Shown here one piece after another: positions 1-10,482 of a stretch of 64,000 nucleotides of DNA. The position numbers were made by a program, and so were the translations under genes. How positions within the stretch are numbered: position 1 is the stretch's first letter; each line of letters opens with the position of its first letter. Source of the stretch: Fictibacillus barbaricus (GTDB lineage: Bacteria > Bacillota > Bacilli > Bacillales > Fictibacillaceae); assembly GCF_014635025.1 (NCBI RefSeq), contig NZ_BMCE01000002.1, positions 682,001-746,000 on the forward strand, read 5' to 3'. Below the pieces are notes generated by a model, which was given only the letters and a program-made list of their open reading frames with translations, made no database searches and was not told where the DNA came from.

Positions 1-374
1 CTCATGTTTTGGTGCTTACGAAGACCCTCCATGATCTGCTTGCCGATTGTCATCGTCGGATTAAGAGATGTCATCGGATCCTGGAAGATCATTGAGATCT
101 CAGCCCCACGAATTTTTTCCATCTCACGCTCAGACGCTTTAGCAAGATCTTTTCCTTGGAAGCGAATTGCGCCTTCTTTAATAAAACCAATTTTGTTAGG
201 TAATAATCTCATTACTGACTTAGAAGTAACGGATTTTCCGGAACCTGATTCACCAACGATTGCAAGTGATTCACCTTTTTCTAATGTAAAGCTAACGCCG
301 CGGACGGCCTTAACTTCTCCCCCATACGTCTGGAAGGAGACATGTAGGTTATCTAATTCTAGTAATTTTTCCAT
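1..374 (-). CDS. oppD: Oligopeptide ABC transporter ATP-binding protein OppD (partial)
   Basis: N-terminal 124 or so residues of an ABC ATPase; the gene runs off the left edge of the window. The reverse-strand translation begins MEKLLELDNLHVSF and carries the Walker A motif GESGSGKS near residue 40 and the Q-loop segment MIFQDPMTSLNP near residue 97, which is typical of the OppD/DppD family that energises peptide uptake at the inner face of the membrane. The ATG at 374 is preceded by a GGAGAT ribosome binding site. It lies 15 bp downstream of oppC on the same strand, so it is the fourth gene of the opp operon; oppF would be expected beyond the window. Confidence 0.9.
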   Translation of the reverse strand, partial: MEKLLELDNLHVSFQTYGGEVKAVRGVSFTLEKGESLAIVGESGSGKSVTSKSVMRLLPNKIGFIKEGAIRFQGKDLAKASEREMEKIRGAEISMIFQDPMTSLNPTMTIGKQIMEGLRKHQNM

Positions 375-389
375 TATAAAATCTCCTTC

Positions 390-1412
390 CTATCTTCTCA
401 TCTTCGGATCAAGCGCGTCACGCAAACCATCACCAAGCAAGTTAAAGCTGATCATGAGAATACACATGATCGATGCTGGATAGATCGCTAAGTGAGGGTA
501 TATTCTTAAAGATCTAAACCCATCTGAAATTAAAGCCCCTAGTGAAGCTGTTGGCGGCTGAATTCCAAGTCCGATAAAGCTTAGAAATGCTTCAAAGAAA
601 ATAGCTCCCGGAATAGTAAACGTACTTGTAATAATAATTGCACCTAATGTGTTTGGTAAAAGGTGTTTAGTAATCAATCGTCCATTTGATGAACCTAGTG
701 TTTTAGAGGCTAAAACAAACTCACGGCTCTTTAATGAAAGGATTTGCGCACGGACGATTCGTGACATTCCTATCCAACCGGTTATTACGAGTGCCAGTGT
801 AATGGATAGTATCCCTGGGTCAAGTATGATAATGAACAAGATGATAACTACCAGGTTCGGTATACCAACTAACACCTCAACGATACGCTGCATCACATTG
901 TCTAATCTTCCGCCATAAAATGCAGAAATTCCACCGTATGCCACACCTACAATTAAATCGATTGTTGCTGCAAGAAACGCGATATATAAAGAGATTTGAG
1001 TTCCTTTCCAAACACGAACCCATTGGTCACGGCCCAGCGTATCTGTACCAAACCAAAAGTTTTGATCTTTTGGAACATTTTTCATCTCATATTGATCGAC
1101 TCCACGAATATCAACACCATCTACTCCTAAAAAACCTACTTTTTCAAGTCCAGGAATCTTTGGAGGCAAATTTGCTCTCATTAGTTCTTGATCATCCATG
1201 CCATATTTACTAAGCGATGGAGCAATTAGTGAAAATACAATGATAAAGACGATTGCAAACAGGCCAATCATAGCACCTTTATTTTTTCTTAAACGTCTAA
1301 ATGCATCTTGCCAAAAACTTAAACTTGGTTTTGATATTTCCTCACTCTTCCCTGAATCTAAATTTGCAGGGCGAAATAAATCAGGTGTAAGTTTTCTTTC
1401 TGACATGCTCAT
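390..1412 (-). CDS. oppC: Oligopeptide ABC transporter permease OppC
   Basis: 340-residue inner-membrane permease of the peptide/nickel transport family (BPD_transp_1). A cytoplasmic N-terminus of about 45 residues precedes the first membrane helix (GLFAIVFIIVFSLIAPSL); the large outside loop is followed by five more helices and the EAA-type coupling loop around residues 235-255 (VLASKTLGSSNGRLITKHLL) that contacts the ATPase. It acts with OppB as the transmembrane channel for oligopeptides. Its first codon overlaps the last base of oppB, so translation is likely coupled. A few-residue-later methionine (Met3) is an alternative start. Confidence 0.9.
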   Translation of the reverse strand: MSMSERKLTPDLFRPANLDSGKSEEISKPSLSFWQDAFRRLRKNKGAMIGLFAIVFIIVFSLIAPSLSKYGMDDQELMRANLPPKIPGLEKVGFLGVDGVDIRGVDQYEMKNVPKDQNFWFGTDTLGRDQWVRVWKGTQISLYIAFLAATIDLIVGVAYGGISAFYGGRLDNVMQRIVEVLVGIPNLVVIILFIIILDPGILSITLALVITGWIGMSRIVRAQILSLKSREFVLASKTLGSSNGRLITKHLLPNTLGAIIITSTFTIPGAIFFEAFLSFIGLGIQPPTASLGALISDGFRSLRIYPHLAIYPASIMCILMISFNLLGDGLRDALDPKMRR

Positions 1413-2341
1413 TATGATTTACCTCCTGCCACGCGAATTCGAGGGTCAATAATTCCATATAGAATATCAACGATTAGAATGATGACAACGATTAGGAAAC
1501 TATAGAATAAAGTAGTTCCCATGATCACTGGATAGTCATTTAAGTTGATACTCTTAACAAACTGTTCACCGATACCAGGAATTGCAAAAATGTTTTCTAT
1601 TACTAAAGACCCCGTAATTAGCGCGATAGCCATAGGTCCAAGGATCGTAATAATTGGAATCATACTGTTACGTACACAGTGTTTAATGATAACTGCGTTT
1701 TTGCTGATACCCTTAGAGCGTGCCATTAGAATATAGTCAGTACCTAAAATCTCAAGCATTTCAGTACGCATAAAACGTGCCACAGTAGCAATAACTCCTA
1801 CGGATAGAGAGAATGCCGGCAGAATGTGATACTCAGGACCATTCCAGAAGGCTACTGGCAGCCATTCAAGTTTAACCCCAACGTAATACTGCAAAAGTCC
1901 TGCAAATACGAATGAAGGAATTGCAATACCGAAAACAGCCAAGATCATCGCTCCATAATCAATGAATGAATTATGTCTGAGTGCTGCTACAATACCTAAT
2001 ACCAAGCCAACAAGGGTTCCAAATAGTAATGCTTCAAATCCTACTGTAGCGGATGGGCCCATACCATTTACAATCATAGAATTAACGGTACGTCCATCAA
2101 ACTGAAACGTATATCCTAAATCACCCTGTGCCAATTTTCCTAAATAGTTAATATATTGAACAGGCACCGGGTCATTTAACCCGTATTTTTCGTTTAGAGC
2201 GTAACGCTGGGACTCACTTAACTTCTCTTGGTTGTTAAAAGGAGAACCCGGTAATAATTTCATTAAAAAGAATGTAATCGTTGCAATGATCAGCAGTGTT
2301 AACAACATAGCGAAAACACGCTTCGTTATATAGCGCAACAT
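1412..2341 (-). CDS. oppB: Oligopeptide ABC transporter permease OppB
   Basis: 309-residue membrane permease that pairs with OppC. The start is placed at the ATG ending at 2341 (MLRYITKRVFAML) because a GGGGGAGG ribosome binding site sits about 8 bp upstream; a longer reading adding nine residues would place that site inside the coding region. The N-terminal helix, the LPGSPF motif after it (residues 32-37) and the coupling loop (MARSKGISKNAVIIKHCVRN) are hallmarks of OppB/DppB proteins. It is separated from oppA by 240 bp containing a terminator-like hairpin, an arrangement that usually gives more binding protein than permease. Confidence 0.9.
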   Translation of the reverse strand: MLRYITKRVFAMLLTLLIIATITFFLMKLLPGSPFNNQEKLSESQRYALNEKYGLNDPVPVQYINYLGKLAQGDLGYTFQFDGRTVNSMIVNGMGPSATVGFEALLFGTLVGLVLGIVAALRHNSFIDYGAMILAVFGIAIPSFVFAGLLQYYVGVKLEWLPVAFWNGPEYHILPAFSLSVGVIATVARFMRTEMLEILGTDYILMARSKGISKNAVIIKHCVRNSMIPIITILGPMAIALITGSLVIENIFAIPGIGEQFVKSINLNDYPVIMGTTLFYSFLIVVIILIVDILYGIIDPRIRVAGGKS

Positions 2342-2507
2342 TACAAACACCTCCCCCAATTGTTTCAAACTTAAATATTTTGAAATCTTTCTGTAATATC
2401 TATCTTAAGGGACAAAATATTTTATATCAATAGAAAATATTTTTTTTTCGACATTTTCTGATATCTTTCAATATTACATATATATTTCCAGTCTTCTGTT
2501 TACAGGC

Positions 2508-2544
2508 AAAAAAGAGAGTACATGTCAGGAACACATGTACTCTC
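2508..2544 (-). terminator. Hairpin between oppA and oppB
   Basis: Perfect 12-bp inverted repeat (GAGAGTACATGT, 2514-2525 and 2533-2544) with a 7-nt loop, followed on the minus strand by six T residues. It is an intrinsic terminator for oppA. No separate promoter for oppB is evident, so partial read-through probably feeds the downstream genes. Confidence 0.85.
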
Positions 2545-2581
2545 CTGAGAAAAACTATTTACTATTTTTCAATAAAACTAA

Positions 2582-4258
2582 TTATTGTTTTCCTTCGATA
2601 TAAGCCCACTTGTAAGAAACATCAGCTCCGAATAAGTGATGAGCTAAGCCTTTTACATACGGCTTTTGAAGTCCAGTTACACCACGTTGGTATAGTGGAG
2701 AGATCGCTTGGTCTTCGAAAAGAACTTTCTCAGCTTCAAGCATCATTTCCCAACGCTTCTTCTGATCCATTTCTTTCTTAGCATCGTTGATCAACTTGTC
2801 ATATTCAGGGTTAGAGTATGCCATTTGGTTATGAGCTCCATCAGTTACGAACATATCAAGGAACGTCATTGGATCTTGGTAGTCAGGACCCCAACCAGCA
2901 TAAGAGAAGTCATACTCACCTTTAGATTCAAGTTCAAGCTTTTGCTTGAATGGTTGTGCTTTAATGTTAACTTTGATTCCTGGAAGGTTCTTTTCAAGTT
3001 GGTTCTTGAAGAACTCACCCATTTTCTTAGCGCCATCAGAATCGTAGTTCAATAGTTCAAGTTCTACAGAATCTTTTCCGAGTTCTTTAAGACCAGCAGC
3101 CCAAAGCTCTTTCGCTTTTTCAACGTTATATTCACCAAAGTTTCCGTTAGTCTTACGGAAGTCTTCTTTATCAGGGCTAGATGCTAGATCACTTGGAACT
3201 AGGTAGTAAGCAGGTACAGATCCATTGTTAAGAAGTACATCTACCATAGATTGCTTGTCGTAAGCCATGTCGATCGCCTTACGGATATTAGCGTTCTTAA
3301 GAGCTTCTGATTTTTGGTTTAAACGTAGGAAGAATACTGTTGCTTCTCCACGAGTGTAAAGATCTTCGTTATCTTTGTACTGATCTACATATTCCATGCT
3401 CAGACCAGTGATATCTGTTTGACCTGTTTCGTAAAGGTTAACCATTGTAGCTTGGTCTTTAACGATTTTTACGTTAATTTCGTCTAACTTAACATTTTCT
3501 TTATCCCAGTATTGATCGTTTTTCTTATATTGCCATCCTTCGTTGTGTTTCCACTCATTAAGTACGAAAGGACCGTTGTATAAAAGTGTGTTAGCTTCTA
3601 AAGCATACTTATCTGCTTGAGACTTAACATACTCTTCTTTTTGCGGATAGAAAGTTGCGAATCCAGTTAGTCCTAGGAAATAAGGAGCTGGAGCTTCAAG
3701 AGTTACTTCAAGAGTTGTGTCATCAACAGCTTTAACACCTAGCTCTTCAACTTTACCGTATAATGGGTCACCATCAGTTTGGATCGCGTTAGCGTTCTTA
3801 ATAGGTCCCATGATGTAAGCATACTCAGAAAGAGTGTCAGGGTGTAATGCTTTTCTCCAAGAGTAAACGAAGTCTTTTGCTGTTACTTGAGACCCGTCAC
3901 TCCATTTAGCTTCAGGGTTTAGTTTAAATGTATAAACTGTTCCATCTTCGTTAGTTTCATGGCTTAATGCAACACCTGGAGTTGGTTTGTTGTCTTTATC
4001 AAGACGGTATAAACCTTCCATTACGTTGTTAAGTACTTCGAATGATACAGCGTCCGTTGCAAGAGATGAATCCATTGAAGGAATTTCTTCTCCATCAAGG
4101 ATGTTAAGTACTTGCGGTTCTGCTGGCTTTTCAGATGTTGTACCTTCGCCGTCTTTGCTGTCGCCAGCTTTTTCTTTCTCTCCACCACTACATGCAGCTA
4201 AGAACATGCTTAGTGCAAGTACTAGCGTAAGAAGCAATGACCATTTTGACTTCTTCAT
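2582..4258 (-). CDS. oppA: Oligopeptide-binding lipoprotein OppA
   Basis: 558-residue extracellular solute-binding protein of family 5 (SBP_bac_5). The signal peptide ends in a lipobox, FLAAC, with the lipidated cysteine at residue 23, followed by a Gly/Glu/Lys/Ser-rich linker. The family signature around residues 98-140 (YTFKLNPEAKWSDGS... DFVYSWRKAL) is clear. It captures oligopeptides at the outer face of the membrane and delivers them to OppBC; in Bacillus this transporter also imports signalling peptides for sporulation and competence. It is the first gene of the operon, with a recognisable promoter upstream. Confidence 0.93.
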   Translation of the reverse strand: MKKSKWSLLLTLVLALSMFLAACSGGEKEKAGDSKDGEGTTSEKPAEPQVLNILDGEEIPSMDSSLATDAVSFEVLNNVMEGLYRLDKDNKPTPGVALSHETNEDGTVYTFKLNPEAKWSDGSQVTAKDFVYSWRKALHPDTLSEYAYIMGPIKNANAIQTDGDPLYGKVEELGVKAVDDTTLEVTLEAPAPYFLGLTGFATFYPQKEEYVKSQADKYALEANTLLYNGPFVLNEWKHNEGWQYKKNDQYWDKENVKLDEINVKIVKDQATMVNLYETGQTDITGLSMEYVDQYKDNEDLYTRGEATVFFLRLNQKSEALKNANIRKAIDMAYDKQSMVDVLLNNGSVPAYYLVPSDLASSPDKEDFRKTNGNFGEYNVEKAKELWAAGLKELGKDSVELELLNYDSDGAKKMGEFFKNQLEKNLPGIKVNIKAQPFKQKLELESKGEYDFSYAGWGPDYQDPMTFLDMFVTDGAHNQMAYSNPEYDKLINDAKKEMDQKKRWEMMLEAEKVLFEDQAISPLYQRGVTGLQKPYVKGLAHHLFGADVSYKWAYIEGKQ

Positions 4259-4342
4259 GAGTCGACCTCCCCTTTTTATCCTGTTAATTTGTTAGCAGAT
4301 GAAAGCATCAAGAATTATCAGACAGTTTCATCTACAAGTTCG

Positions 4343-4370
4343 ATTATACAAGTTTTCAAACAATTGTGCA
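4343..4370 (-). promoter_or_regulatory. Probable sigma-A promoter of oppA
   Basis: On the minus strand a perfect -10 box TATAAT (4343-4348) lies 16 bp downstream of TGCACA (4365-4370), a 4/6 match to the -35 consensus. It is the best promoter-like site in the roughly 430-bp gap between oppA and the DUF3899 gene. I see no gene or riboswitch in the rest of that gap. Confidence 0.55.
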
Positions 4371-4688
4371 TTTATTTTTTTTAAGAGTTTTACAAAAAGC
4401 CCATGATATTTACTTTTCTTTAACAAAAAATAGGTATTAAGACCTATATTGTGTGAGGACTTATTTTCTGATAATTCTACATATTTTACCAAAAATATGT
4501 GTAAACTAGCATGAATATTACATTCTCGATTTTTAACGATGATATAAACAGTGTGGTTTAATAAGATAATTCGTCAATTTTATATTTCATTTGTTACAAT
4601 AGGAGTATAGTCTGACGGTATATTTGAAAAACTGTGGTACATTTTTAAATGTTTATGGTGTAATTTTTACTATGTGGAGGCATTTTTG

Positions 4689-5060
4689 ATGAACTTATAT
4701 GTAAAAAGGATTCTAGTGATATCAGCTTTCCCTATTTTTATAGCTTTAGGAGTCGCTGGCTACACCCCTGGACCTTTTACCCTTGAAAAATACATTAACA
4801 CCCTTTTCTATTTTGCAGTTTCTATAGCACTGATCGGAATTGCCCTATATGTTGTCAGAGAAGGATTCTTTGATTTCTTCACGTACAGTTTTAAAAAAGT
4901 ATCTAAAGCACTTTCACGTGCACCTGAGATTGATGAACAAATTTCGTTTAAAACCAATTTTCATTTATCAGAACGTGTAAACGTTTCTTATATGAGATCG
5001 TTTCTGTACAGCGGATTGTTTTTAACTTTTGTATCCATTGCCGTTGCATATCTTTTATAA
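4689..5060 (+). CDS. Small membrane protein, DUF3899-like
   Basis: 123-residue protein with three hydrophobic segments: residues about 9-25, 35-55 and the C-terminus (SGLFLTFVSIAVAYLL), with a charged cytoplasmic-type stretch between the second and third (KKVSKALSRAPEIDEQ). It resembles the DUF3899 proteins found beside oppA/trpS in bacilli; the function is unknown. The ATG at 4689 is chosen because a GGAGG site lies 8 bp upstream; an in-frame GTG at 4674 overlaps that site and is unlikely. The promoter of the trpS leader overlaps its 3' end. Confidence 0.7.
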   Translation: MNLYVKRILVISAFPIFIALGVAGYTPGPFTLEKYINTLFYFAVSIALIGIALYVVREGFFDFFTYSFKKVSKALSRAPEIDEQISFKTNFHLSERVNVSYMRSFLYSGLFLTFVSIAVAYLL

Positions 5061-5072
5061 TTTGTGTATACT
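5044..5072 (+). promoter_or_regulatory. Sigma-A promoter of the trpS T-box leader
   Basis: TTGCAT (5044-5049), a 17-bp spacer and TATACT (5067-5072). The -35 box lies inside the last codons of the upstream membrane-protein gene, and predicted transcription would begin near 5079, just ahead of the T-box stem I. Confidence 0.7.
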
Positions 5073-5078
5073 ACTTAA

Positions 5079-5359
5079 AAATAATGATGCATGCGATGAT
5101 AAAGAAGAGTACATGGTGAGAAGCTTTCAGAGAGCCTGTGGCTGGTGCAAACAGGCAGTGGATCATGATGGAATGGGCTTTTGAGCATTCTGACCGAACC
5201 TTTAGTAGGCTCAGACGTGTAGATGTCCGCACGATATAAAGGACAGCGTATCGGTTATTCCTGTACGTATTTGAGTGATTTTCATTTTTAATATGAGAAT
5301 TATAAGGGTGGCACCGCGGTCCATTCGTCCCTTGCAATAGGCGACGAGTGGGCCTTTTT
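5079..5359 (+). ncRNA. T-box leader of trpS (tryptophan-specific)
   Basis: Untranslated leader carrying the T-box sequence AAGGGTGGCACCGCGG at 5304-5319, followed by an intrinsic terminator (arms from about 5318 to 5353, then T5). Stem I begins near 5090 and contains the AGTA element (about 5107-5111). The likely specifier is TGG at 5174-5176, within GAATGGGC, matching tRNA-Trp and the downstream gene. Uncharged tRNA-Trp is expected to pair with the leader and favour the antiterminator, raising trpS expression when tryptophan is scarce. Confidence 0.9.
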
Positions 5360-5389
5360 ATATTGATTTTAAGAAAAAAGGAGAGATGA

Positions 5390-6382
<993 letters not shown>

Positions 6383-6391
6383 TCTGTTTAT

Positions 6392-6410
6392 AAGCTTTGA
6401 AGCTTTTTTT
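6392..6410 (+). terminator. trpS terminator
   Basis: Short hairpin formed by two AAGCTT arms (6392-6405) running into seven T residues just after the trpS stop codon. Confidence 0.6.
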
Positions 6411-6465
6411 AACCATGTTTCCTTTCCTTCTCCCTCATAATCCAATTAATACTGTTACATGACAA

Positions 6466-6510
6466 GAAAAACCAGCGGTGATGATCTTCACGATCATCCG
6501 CTGGTTTTTT
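6466..6510. terminator. Bidirectional terminator between trpS and yjbA
   Basis: Long stem pairing ACCAGCGG..ATGATC with GATCATCCGCTGGT, with a two-base bulge on the left arm, a loop near TTCA, A-run on the left and T6 on the right. It can stop transcription arriving from either convergent gene. Confidence 0.8.
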
Positions 6511-7255
6511 AATTTACTTGCGTTCCGTTTTCAAGCTCCCAAATCTTTTCGAAATAAGGCTGCCCTTTTACTAATCGCTCACACATATCCATGTGCTGCT
6601 TGGACCATCCGCTTTTCAACTCACAATAAAGTGCGTCCCATGCTTCATCAAAATCCATTCTTTGAATTTTTCCGTATTGCTCTGGCATCCACTCTGTGCA
6701 CCAGTATCTCATTTCCGCAACATTTTTTGTCGAATGCAGTTGGTCCAGTGCCATAAATAGAAGCTGTTTTAACTGTCTTTCTTTACGTGTTAAACCTCTC
6801 ATGCTGTCTGGATTCGGTGAAAGAATATGATATTCCTTGCTCATCTGTTTTGCGCTGAAGGTATACACTTTTGTTTCCGTCTGTTCTGCCATTTCAAATA
6901 CAAGCTGTTCTTGTCTTGGGATGAGTCTGCTCTTACGGATTGGAATTCTATATCCCATTGTATCAACAATGAGAGACTTCTTTTCATCAGTAATGATAAA
7001 GCAGTGTTCTAGCTGTACGCGCTGGTTATTCTTTCTGACATAAGCTTTCTGGTGAACTTCTTCAAGAAGTGCATCTGGAAGATCATTCAAATCATTCTCA
7101 ACGTAGTGAAAGAGTGTGGATTCTATTTTAATAATGGGTACTTGGTCCAACAACTCGATGTAGTCGTCTTTTCGCCATTCATGAAACTCACAAACGTTAT
7201 AGCCATTCTCTTCTCCTTCAAACCAGTTGACCCAAACATCACGTAAGTATAACAT
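6509..7255 (-). CDS. yjbA: YjbA-like protein (DUF3603)
   Basis: 248-residue soluble protein beginning [20 protein letters not shown]. By length, sequence character and position next to trpS it matches the B. subtilis YjbA family (DUF3603), whose function is not known. No signal peptide or membrane segment is apparent; the C-terminal half is rich in Lys/Arg and aromatic residues. The start has a GAGGGG site about 7 bp upstream. It is convergent with trpS and seems to be a single-gene unit. Confidence 0.75.
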   Translation of the reverse strand: MLYLRDVWVNWFEGEENGYNVCEFHEWRKDDYIELLDQVPIIKIESTLFHYVENDLNDLPDALLEEVHQKAYVRKNNQRVQLEHCFIITDEKKSLIVDTMGYRIPIRKSRLIPRQEQLVFEMAEQTETKVYTFSAKQMSKEYHILSPNPDSMRGLTRKERQLKQLLFMALDQLHSTKNVAEMRYWCTEWMPEQYGKIQRMDFDEAWDALYCELKSGWSKQHMDMCERLVKGQPYFEKIWELENGTQVN

Positions 7256-7350
7256 CTGTACCCCTCACTTTTTACCGATTTGTATTTAAAATCAGTATAG
7301 TCAGAGGTTGTCCTTTTTATTCTAAAATTAGGTAATTAACTCGAAGCGTG

Positions 7351-7381
7351 AAAAACCCCGTTTCCACATTGAAACGGGGTT
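7351..7381 (-). terminator. fabF terminator
   Basis: Perfect 11-bp stem AACCCCGTTTC/GAAACGGGGTT (7354-7364, 7371-7381) with a 6-nt loop and a T-run on the minus strand, immediately after fabF. Confidence 0.88.
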
Positions 7382-7393
7382 AATAAATATCGA

Positions 7394-8632
7394 TTATTCT
7401 TCAATTTTCTTAAAAACAAGTGAAGCATTATGTCCGCCAAATCCAAGCGAGTTGCTTAGTACAGCTTTCACTTCCGCTTGTCTTGCTTTGTTTGGAACAT
7501 AGTCTAGATCGCATTCTTCATCAGGTGTTTCATAGTTAATTGTTGGAGGCAGGATATTCTCTTGAATTGCTTTAACCGAGAAGATCGCTTCTATCCCTCC
7601 AGCAGCACCAAGTAAGTGTCCTGTCATAGATTTTGTAGAACTGACAGGAATCTTATAGGCATGTTCGTTAAATACAGCTTTTATCGCCGCAGTCTCGAAT
7701 TTATCGTTAAAATCAGTACTAGTACCATGCGCGTTAATATAGGAGATATCTTCTGGAGCTAGGCCGCTGTCTTCAACTGCCTGGCGCATCGCACGTGCAC
7801 CGCCTTCTCCGCCTGGAGCTGGCTGTGTAATATGATACGCATCCCCTGTTGCACCATAACCTACGATTTCTGCGTAGATTTTGGCACCACGTTTTTTCGC
7901 AAACTCATATTCTTCGAGTACTAGGATCCCAGCACCTTCCCCAATAATAAAACCGCTTCTGTTTTTATCGAACGGACGGCTTGCTGTATTTGGATCTGGA
8001 TTAGTAGACAGCGCACCCGCTTGGCAGAATCCAGCAAGAGCCATATCCGTAATTGGCGCTTCCGTACCGCCTGTTACCATAACATCGGCATCACCGCGCT
8101 GGATTACTTTGAATGCATCTCCGATTGAGTTCGCACCAGATGCACATGCTGTAACCGTACAGGAGTTCATTCCTCGAGCTCCTAGCGTAATGGAAACTTG
8201 ACCGGATGCCATATCAGGAATCATCATCGGTACGAAGAAAGGACTTACACGTCTTACACCCTTTTCTTCAAAAATACGGAACTGCTCTTCGTGAGTGTCC
8301 ATACCGCCAATTCCTGAACCGATCCATACACCAACACGTGGAGCGATCTCTTCTGTGATCTCTAAGTTTGCGTCTTTTACCGCCATAATGGAAGCTGCTA
8401 CAGCAAATTGAGTAAAGCGGTCCATTCTGCGTGCATCTCTTTTATCCATAAAGTCTGTTGGATCGAACTCAGTAGCTTCTGCTGCTACTTTTACAGGAAA
8501 CTTTTCTGCGTTTCTTCTTGTAAGGGGACCTACCCCGCTTTGACCTTCAACGATTTTTTTCCATGTTTCTTCTACACTGTTTCCAAGAGGAGTTACGGCT
8601 CCTAAGCCTGTTACGACTACTCTTTTTTTCAT
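7394..8632 (-). CDS. fabF: Beta-ketoacyl-ACP synthase II
   Basis: 412-residue condensing enzyme of type II fatty-acid synthesis (KAS II). The active-site cysteine is Cys163 in [11 protein letters not shown], and the two catalytic histidines are in the [11 protein letters not shown] and [10 protein letters not shown] motifs. It elongates acyl-ACP with malonyl-ACP in the cytosol. It follows fabH by 44 bp on the same strand and should be co-transcribed with it under FapR control, as in B. subtilis fabHA-fabF. Confidence 0.97.
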   Translation of the reverse strand: MKKRVVVTGLGAVTPLGNSVEETWKKIVEGQSGVGPLTRRNAEKFPVKVAAEATEFDPTDFMDKRDARRMDRFTQFAVAASIMAVKDANLEITEEIAPRVGVWIGSGIGGMDTHEEQFRIFEEKGVRRVSPFFVPMMIPDMASGQVSITLGARGMNSCTVTACASGANSIGDAFKVIQRGDADVMVTGGTEAPITDMALAGFCQAGALSTNPDPNTASRPFDKNRSGFIIGEGAGILVLEEYEFAKKRGAKIYAEIVGYGATGDAYHITQPAPGGEGGARAMRQAVEDSGLAPEDISYINAHGTSTDFNDKFETAAIKAVFNEHAYKIPVSSTKSMTGHLLGAAGGIEAIFSVKAIQENILPPTINYETPDEECDLDYVPNKARQAEVKAVLSNSLGFGGHNASLVFKKIEE

Positions 8633-8676
8633 TGTAAAACCAACTCTCCTTTTATTGACGATTGTTAGACCTTAGC

Positions 8677-9609
8677 TTATCTTCCCCAGCGAAGTGCTAC
8701 TGCACCCCAGGTTAACCCGCCACCAAATCCAACAAGTACGATCGTGTGATCTTCTTTTATCTTACCATCTTTTAATGCTTCTTTTAATGCCATGGGTATT
8801 GATGCTGACGAAGTATTGCCAAACCGATCAATGGTAATGACCATTTTTTCTTTCGGAAGCTCCAATCTTTCCCTAGAGGCTTCCATAATTCTGATGTTTG
8901 CTTGATGAGGAATCAAAAAATCTACGTCTTCTTTAGACAGTCCTGCTTTCTGAACAACATTTAATGAAGTCTCACCCATTTGCCGTACAGCAAACTTGAA
9001 TACTTCTCTACCGTTCATATGGATAAATTCATTTTGGTAAAGATGCTTTGCACCAGTACCGTCTGATCCAAGTTCGAACGAAAGAATTCCCCGTCCCTCA
9101 CTTACTTGCGATAAAACGGCTGCTCCAGCTCCGTCGCCAAACAATACAGCGGTATTACGATCTTTCCAATCCGTAATTTTCGATAGTTTCTCTGCACCAA
9201 TGACCAAAACATTTTTATAAGTGCCTGTTTCAATAAATTGTTTCGCGACAACCAAACCATAAATAAATCCTGCGCAAGCAGCACTTACATCCATAGCTAC
9301 AGCATTCTTGGCACCCAAATAATCTTGTAATTGGCAGGCGACTGATGGAAACGGGTTATCTGGTGTAACGGTTGCAACTACAATCAAATCAATATCCTCA
9401 GCAGAAACTCCTGCATCTTTCAATGCTTCTTCTGCTGCATGTCTTGCCATATGAGATGTTGTCATTGATTCTTCTGCAATTCTACGCTCTACGATTCCTG
9501 TACGAGTTCTGATCCACTCATCATTTGTATCTACCATTTTTTCCAGGTCGGAGTTCGCTAGAATTTTTTCCGGGATATAGCTTCCCATCCCAATGATTCC
9601 TGCATTCAT
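8677..9609 (-). CDS. fabH: Beta-ketoacyl-ACP synthase III
   Basis: 310-residue KAS III, which condenses a short acyl-CoA with malonyl-ACP to start fatty-acid synthesis; in bacilli it favours branched primers. The catalytic triad is visible: Cys112 in DVSAACAGF, His in [10 protein letters not shown] and Asn in FGNTSSAS. By synteny with comZ upstream and fabF downstream it corresponds to fabHA. It is the first gene of the pair and has a FapR-type operator about 50 bp before its start. Confidence 0.96.
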   Translation of the reverse strand: MNAGIIGMGSYIPEKILANSDLEKMVDTNDEWIRTRTGIVERRIAEESMTTSHMARHAAEEALKDAGVSAEDIDLIVVATVTPDNPFPSVACQLQDYLGAKNAVAMDVSAACAGFIYGLVVAKQFIETGTYKNVLVIGAEKLSKITDWKDRNTAVLFGDGAGAAVLSQVSEGRGILSFELGSDGTGAKHLYQNEFIHMNGREVFKFAVRQMGETSLNVVQKAGLSKEDVDFLIPHQANIRIMEASRERLELPKEKMVITIDRFGNTSSASIPMALKEALKDGKIKEDHTIVLVGFGGGLTWGAVALRWGR

Positions 9610-9657
9610 AACATTACCCCTTTGGCTTAGTTTTAATAAAATCTTTTTATATCAAAT

Positions 9658-9676
9658 ATTATGACCTGGTACTAAT
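9658..9676 (-). promoter_or_regulatory. FapR-type operator upstream of fabH
   Basis: On the minus strand the imperfect palindrome ATTAGTACCAGGTCATAAT (two 9-bp halves around one central base) closely resembles the operator of FapR, the malonyl-CoA-sensing repressor of fatty-acid and phospholipid synthesis genes in bacilli. It lies about 50 bp upstream of the fabH ATG, where it would block the promoter. FapR itself is not in this window. Confidence 0.8.
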
Positions 9677-9800
9677 TTTATGATATTCAAAAGAATTTGT
9701 CTAGTTAAAGTTCTTTTCTTTCACCAATACAGAGCTTAGGGCATATCCTGTATAGAAGAAAATTGTAAGTTTGGTGAAATTGATATTAGGAGTGGTTCAA

Positions 9801-10100
9801 ATGCACAATCCTCAGCATCAACAACAGCCAATGTATCCTCCGCAGTTTCCTGGACGTTTTCCGATGGGTCATAGCCAACATCAGCATATGCAGCAAGGTA
9901 TGCCGCCTCAGCACATTGGGGGTCCTGGATTCAGAGGAATGCCAGTGCCCATTCAGCAACCTTTTCCACGCCCATTTTTACACTCCTTCAGGACGCAGGA
10001 AGGCTCACTTGACTATAATAAAATTTTTGCTGTTATCGACCAATCCGTAAAAGTCGCACAACAGATCTCGCCAATCTTTTCTGCGTTTAAGAAGAAGTAA
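9801..10100 (+). CDS. YppG-like proline/glutamine-rich protein
   Basis: 99-residue protein. Its N-terminal two thirds are low-complexity (Pro, Gln, His, Met, Gly); the C-terminal third, LHSFRTQEGSLDYNKIF, is the conserved part of the YppG family, many of which are spore-coat associated. The ATG at 9801 is chosen because an AGGAGTGG site lies about 6 bp upstream. It sits between comZ and fabH, the position of yjzB in B. subtilis. Coat location is an inference from the family. Confidence 0.6.
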   Translation: MHNPQHQQQPMYPPQFPGRFPMGHSQHQHMQQGMPPQHIGGPGFRGMPVPIQQPFPRPFLHSFRTQEGSLDYNKIFAVIDQSVKVAQQISPIFSAFKKK

Positions 10101-10129
10101 AAAAGCCAACCCGAGCAGGTTGGCTTTTT
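10101..10129. terminator. Bidirectional terminator between the YppG-like gene and comZ
   Basis: 11-bp stem AAAAGCCAACC/GGTTGGCTTTT with a 6-nt loop, A-run before and T5 after. It serves both convergent genes. Confidence 0.85.
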
Positions 10130-10142
10130 CTTTTGGCAGTTC

Positions 10143-10322
10143 TTACTTATTCTCTTCTTTTCCAAGTTCATATGCATCGTTCATTACATTCATTAACAAT
10201 TGAAGCATCGGCTGAATATCATCCATGCCAAGCTCGATGCCTTTTTTCTCTAGGAAATCTCTTGCTTCAGGCAGATGTGACATGGCAATCTGCATAAATT
10301 TCATATTGCGTTCTGTATCCAT
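10143..10322 (-). CDS. comZ: ComZ-like competence modulator
   Basis: 59-residue protein reading MDTERNMKFMQIAMSHLPEA at the start and ending NDAYELGKEENK. It matches B. subtilis ComZ (63 residues) in length, motif order and position beside the fabH operon; ComZ dampens comG expression and so competence development. A strong AAGGAGG site lies 12 bp upstream of the ATG, slightly farther than usual. The partner gene med, which precedes comZ in B. subtilis, is absent here. Confidence 0.82.
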   Translation of the reverse strand: MDTERNMKFMQIAMSHLPEARDFLEKKGIELGMDDIQPMLQLLMNVMNDAYELGKEENK

Positions 10323-10436
10323 TCGGTATGTATGCCTCCTTTACAAATATAACCTTTACTATTATAAATAAATTTTGGTGAAGGATAAACGTTTTTCGTT
10401 GTTTTTCTTATGCAGACATTTTAAATAGAACCTGAA

Positions 10437-10482
10437 AAAAAGAGAGTGTCCATGCAGACGTTTTAGCCCATGGTCACTCTCT
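10437..10482 (-). terminator. Terminator of the epimerase-like gene
   Basis: Arms AGAGAGTG.CCATG (from 10441) and CATGG.CACTCTCT (to 10482) with a T7 tract on the minus strand. The loop of about 14 nt is longer than average. Confidence 0.75.

Noticed and set aside
4-483. 159-codon plus-strand ORF
   Set aside because: It is antisense to oppD and oppC, whose protein motifs are unmistakable; no ribosome binding site.
4371-4620. Riboswitch or small RNA in the oppA-DUF3899 gap
   Set aside because: AT-rich with no stable paired element or known aptamer motif; only the oppA promoter is supported.
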